From Shewanella canadensis (lineage in GTDB: Bacteria; Pseudomonadota; Gammaproteobacteria; Enterobacterales; Shewanellaceae): 64,000 nucleotides of DNA. Positions 60,763 to 64,000 of this stretch are shown one piece after another. The translations under genes were made by a program, and so were the position numbers. The stretch spans positions 210,589-274,588 of the forward strand of contig NZ_RXNU01000007.1 in the NCBI RefSeq assembly GCF_003966225.1. Reading direction: 5' to 3'. The stretch's first letter is position 1. Each line of letters begins with the position of its first letter. The notes under the pieces are model-generated. The model was not told the origin of the DNA and did not search any database. It saw only the letters and a list, made by a program, of their open reading frames with translations.

Positions 60763-63267
60763 TTAACTTGCTGACTGAAGGGATAAGTCCTTTCCGGATT
60801 TAACCGCACGGATAAAATCATCTGCCGTTAATGGTCTATTAAACAGATAACCCTGGAAAGTATCACAATCATGCAGCAACAAGAACTCATACTGCTGTTG
60901 AGTCTCCACGCCCTCGGCGACCACCTGCAAATTCAGACTATGAGCCATAGTAATAATCGCGATAACAATTGAATTAGAGGCATCATTAACACCAATTTGA
61001 CTCACAAAGGCGGCGTCAAGTTTCAGTCTAGAGAGAGGCAGACTTTGTAAATAGCTCAAAGAGCTATATCCGGTACCGAAATCATCGATAGCAATGGATA
61101 TGCCAGCCTCTTTCAATACCTCCATACGCTGTCGGATGATATCCAGATTTGTCAGCAGGGCATACTCCGTCAATTCAAGCTCTATAATTCCAGCTGCGAG
61201 TCCCTGCTGACGAATAACGTCCAACAGAGTCTCGACAAAGTCATCATGATTAAATTGTCTGGCGCTAACATTTATGGCAATAGAGCCCAACTCAACATTC
61301 TCACCTTGAAGTCTTTTAATATATTGGCACGTCTCTGATATAACCCAATGCCCAATATCCTGAATAAGCTCACTTCCTTCAGCAATAGGGATAAACAACG
61401 AGGGGGGAATATTGCCTTTTTCCGGATGCTGCCAGCGTAATAATGCCTCAGCACAAATAATTTCTCCTTCGCGATCGACAATGGGCTGGTAAACCAGTGA
61501 AAGCTGGTTCAATTCAATGGCATTTTTTAACTCACTCTTGATAAGTAAACTATTTTGCGCCACCCGCTCCATATCAGCACTATAAACAACATGAGCGTCA
61601 CGTCCCTGCTCTTTGGCTTGATGCATTGCCAAATCAGCATGTTGCAATACCTGTTCAGGATCGATATCTGACAACTTATCTAAAACACAAATACCCACAC
61701 TGGCTGAAATGTTCAGGGTTTGATTATTGATATGAAAGCTTCTACCTATCATCTGCCTGATCTGGCTCGCCAGAGCCATAGTACGTCGCTTTGCGACACT
61801 CGGATCGTCAGATAGTCCTTGAGCAAGAATGACAAACTCATCGGCACAGAGTCTAGCGATCAGCGCATTGTTTGAAAAATAACTCGATAATCTGGCGGCA
61901 ACTTGAATCAACAAGCGATCACCATGATGATGACCCAGAGCATCGTTGATCATCTTAAAATTATCAAGATCGATGACAAACAAGGCAACAGAACCTGATT
62001 GCTTGTGCTCTTTAATACGATAAAGCTCATCTAACAAGGCTCGTCGATTGGCCAGGTCAGTGAGAAGATCATGATTTACCTGATGCGTGATGGCCTGCTG
62101 GTTTCTTACATCGTCAGATACATCCGTGTGAGTGCCAATCATTCGAACAGGTCTACCTTTTGAGTCCCAGTCGACGATCATCCCTCGGTCAAGCACCCAA
62201 ATGTAATGACCTGACTTATGCTTTAGCCTGTGAACACTTTCAAACTCTTCCACTTCACCATTCAAATACTTGTGCAGGGTATTTAAAGCTTCGGCTTTAT
62301 CTTCAGGATGAAGCATTGCCTGCCACGTCTTAAGCTCATCTTTTAGCTGATCAGAGTGATACCCCAGCATCTCTTTCCAGCGATCGGAGAGAAACACCTC
62401 ATCGGTGATTAAATTCCAATCCCAGATACCATTCCTTGAAACTTCAACCGCAAATAGCCACCTTTGTTGACTATCATTCAACTGTTTCTCACTAAGTTGA
62501 AGTTTTTCGTAAAAATCGGAAAGGTGACTCTGAATAGCAGCAACTTCACTAAACAATGAGGCTATGGGCTTATTAGAATCTTCAAGCTCTTCAGAACGAG
62601 CTCTGTTCGTTACAGCACTCGCTTGCAGGCTTAATGCCTTAAGTGGACGAACAAGGTAAAAGTGTAGCAGCACTAAAAAGATCATCAGCCCAAGTAGGTG
62701 TATTCCCGATGAGCGAATAGCACTACGCTGGACATCTTTGTGCACCGCATTTATCAGGGGGGCTATGTCATATTCTAAATAGATAAGGTCATGCAGATCG
62801 GAACTGTTTTCTTGAAATTTTATATCTAAAGGGTAATAGGCTTGAACCGCTAAGCGCTCAAGGTTTATTGCAATATACGGTCTATTGAGACTGGAAACTT
62901 GCTTATGAGTCACTGGATCATAGCCATCAATAACATCCACCGCCTTGCTGTTCCGCCAAACGATATGGTTTGCGAACCGAATATTACTGGCTTGGTTGAG
63001 TATGGTATAAACCATGATATTGAAATCTGTTGCCGCGAGAGCAATCTCCTGCTCTATTCTGGCCGAGTCTTGGATAGCTAACGCTGATTCTACAATATGC
63101 TGCATTTTTATCAGGTGCTGTTCAATACGTGTCACTTCACCCGCAATCGCTTCACGCTGCATTTCGCTTCGCTCATAGAAAAAATCTACACAAGTTAGAC
63201 AGCAGTATAGCGTGAGAGCAAAAATCGGAACGACAAAGACCAAAGAGGGTCGACTCAATTTCAACAA
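60763..63267 (-). CDS. Membrane PAS-GGDEF-EAL protein, likely c-di-GMP phosphodiesterase
   Basis: 834 residues: helices 8-28 and 188-208 enclose a periplasmic sensor domain; a HAMP-like/coiled segment to about 265; a PAS domain about 270-390; GGDEF about 400-560; EAL about 570-820. The GGDEF signature is degenerate (LCADEF, residues 473-478), so no cyclase activity is expected. EAL residues are intact: EALLR 607-611, Asn666, Glu701, IDDFG 727-731, Lys749, AEGVE 784-788. Likely lowers c-di-GMP, favouring swarming. It is convergent to the lateral cluster. The start is TTG or a later codon. Confidence 0.9.
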   Translation of the reverse strand: MLKLSRPSLVFVVPIFALTLYCCLTCVDFFYERSEMQREAIAGEVTRIEQHLIKMQHIVESALAIQDSARIEQEIALAATDFNIMVYTILNQASNIRFANHIVWRNSKAVDVIDGYDPVTHKQVSSLNRPYIAINLERLAVQAYYPLDIKFQENSSDLHDLIYLEYDIAPLINAVHKDVQRSAIRSSGIHLLGLMIFLVLLHFYLVRPLKALSLQASAVTNRARSEELEDSNKPIASLFSEVAAIQSHLSDFYEKLQLSEKQLNDSQQRWLFAVEVSRNGIWDWNLITDEVFLSDRWKEMLGYHSDQLKDELKTWQAMLHPEDKAEALNTLHKYLNGEVEEFESVHRLKHKSGHYIWVLDRGMIVDWDSKGRPVRMIGTHTDVSDDVRNQQAITHQVNHDLLTDLANRRALLDELYRIKEHKQSGSVALFVIDLDNFKMINDALGHHHGDRLLIQVAARLSSYFSNNALIARLCADEFVILAQGLSDDPSVAKRRTMALASQIRQMIGRSFHINNQTLNISASVGICVLDKLSDIDPEQVLQHADLAMHQAKEQGRDAHVVYSADMERVAQNSLLIKSELKNAIELNQLSLVYQPIVDREGEIICAEALLRWQHPEKGNIPPSLFIPIAEGSELIQDIGHWVISETCQYIKRLQGENVELGSIAINVSARQFNHDDFVETLLDVIRQQGLAAGIIELELTEYALLTNLDIIRQRMEVLKEAGISIAIDDFGTGYSSLSYLQSLPLSRLKLDAAFVSQIGVNDASNSIVIAIITMAHSLNLQVVAEGVETQQQYEFLLLHDCDTFQGYLFNRPLTADDFIRAVKSGKDLSLQSAS

Positions 63268-63834
63268 AAGTAAAGTTACCCTGAGTGAATGACAAAAAGC
63301 ACACGTAAAGCTTATGCTAACGGTTATTCAGTATATAGGCAAAAGGCTGAGAGATTAAAATTTAAGGTAAATGTAAACATGAGAGTAATTGAACGATTTT
63401 ATGGGTATTGAAGGTTCTAGCCAATAAACAATACCCATCCCCTCTGTACAAGCGTGCTTTAGCCGCGAAGCTTTCATCCACTTTACAACCGTGAATCAAG
63501 GCACTCGGTAATCCTAAGCATCAGATGTAGGAAATGCTTTAAATGTACAATTTATTGGGATATAGGTGCCACAAGCCCATGGAGGATTGTCGAAGGCAGA
63601 ATAGTGCACGACTATATGGATATAGAGGTACGATTAATGTCAGGGACAAAGCCCAGGGCAATTATCGAGAACAAGCGCCTGTCATGGTCAGCTTAGAAAC
63701 TAGATAGAAACTATGGACCCTGACCGCCATGGATGGCGGAAATGCCGTTAATGCATGGATGCAATTAACGGCCACATCGACGGAGTCGCTACGGGCTGCA
63801 TGTGAAGTAGATGCTTTCGCGGAGCGTATATACG
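63268..63834. repeat. Intergenic region with hairpin repeats before the rrn tail
   Basis: No gene is seen in these 570 bases. At 63724-63739 CCGCC and GGCGG enclose ATGGAT, and at 63745-63771 CCGTTAATGC faces GCAATTAACGG around a second ATGGAT loop. The segment fits dispersed Shewanella repeats as I recall them. The part 63268-63500 carries the promoter side of the EAL gene. Confidence 0.5.
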
Positions 63835-63868
63835 AAAAAAGCCCTAGCGTTTTCTGCTAGGGCTTTTT
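63835..63868 (-). terminator. Rho-independent terminator of the rrn operon
   Basis: On the minus strand GCCCTAGC pairs with GCTAGGGC around AGAAAAC and six Ts follow. It stands just after the 5S rRNA 3' end. Confidence 0.9.
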
Positions 63869-63880
63869 TCGTGTATTAGG

Positions 63881-63999
63881 CGCCTGGAAATGACCTACTC
63901 TCACATGGGGAGACCCCACACTACCATCGGCGCGATTGCGTTTCACTTCTGAGTTCGAGATGGGATCAGGTGGGGCCACAATGCTATGGTTTCCAGACT
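63881..63999 (-). rRNA. rrf: 5S ribosomal RNA
   Basis: The reverse complement begins AGTCTGGAAACCATAGCATT and includes GTGGCCCCACCTGATCCCAT, GAACTCAGAAGTGAAACGC and GGTAGTGTGGGGTCTCCCC, ending in ATTTCCAGGCG, a full gammaproteobacterial 5S rRNA. The 5' end may lie one base either side of 63999. 23S and 16S genes should lie beyond the right edge. Confidence 0.95.
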
Positions 64000-64000
64000 A

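Noticed and set aside
1..64000. CRISPR arrays, tRNA genes, insertion sequences, phage
   Set aside because: I saw no regularly spaced repeats, no tRNA cloverleaf and no transposase or integrase frame; absence by eye is not proof for tRNA.

Overview
The window looks like the chromosome of a marine gammaproteobacterium of the genus Shewanella. The evidence is the order of core genes (kdkA, waaA, kbl-tdh, glpE-glpG, elbB, polA-spf-engB-cytochrome c4-csrC-yihI-hemN), the Spot 42 and CsrB/C-type RNAs, the style of the dispersed hairpin repeats and the 5S rRNA sequence. The species cannot be fixed from this window alone.

Bases 1-24,830 are mostly housekeeping. The left edge ends a dTDP-rhamnose operon (rfbC end, rfbB, rfbD), followed by kdkA and waaA for the Kdo region of the lipopolysaccharide core. 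Then come two tandem paralogous TetR regulators, the threonine catabolic pair kbl-tdh, glpE and glpG, elbB (opposite strand), polA with Spot 42 RNA behind it, engB, a diheme cytochrome c4, a GGA-rich CsrB/CsrC-type RNA, a methyltransferase, yihI, a DUF2489 protein, hemN, a DUF885 lipoprotein and a monoacylglycerol-lipase-like hydrolase.

Bases 24,880-60,400 hold a complete lateral-type (Laf) flagellar system in one block. On the minus strand lies fliM-fliN-fliP-(46-codon ORF)-fliQ-fliR-flhB-flhA, the switch and export gate, with no fliO. Divergent from it is motY-lafK-fliEFGHIJ. Next come flgN, flgM and flgA on the minus strand, flgBCDEFGHIJKL with a LafW-like gene, the flagellin gene lafA on its own, and fliD-fliS-fliT-fliK-fliL-fliA-motA-motB. 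The operon continues past motB into a PilZ-like gene that overlaps it by 4 bases and then a small membrane protein. A convergent membrane-bound PAS-GGDEF-EAL protein, with a broken GGDEF site and an intact EAL site, completes a likely c-di-GMP control module. Two good sigma-54 promoters (before flgB and fliD) fit control by LafK, and FlgM/FliA give the late checkpoint. No chemotaxis genes lie in the block.

The right edge is a minus-strand 5S rRNA gene with its terminator, the tail of an rrn operon that extends beyond the window.

The most unusual observations are: dispersed intergenic hairpins whose loops read ANGGAN, the form recognised by CsrA/RsmE, in a window that also encodes a CsrA-sequestering RNA; an orphan strong terminator after Spot 42 that suggests another small RNA; microprotein candidates between fliP and fliQ, between flgH and flgI, and before hemN; decayed partial copies of the tdh start and the flhB end beside the intact genes; and the PilZ/phosphodiesterase extension of the lateral flagellar operon.
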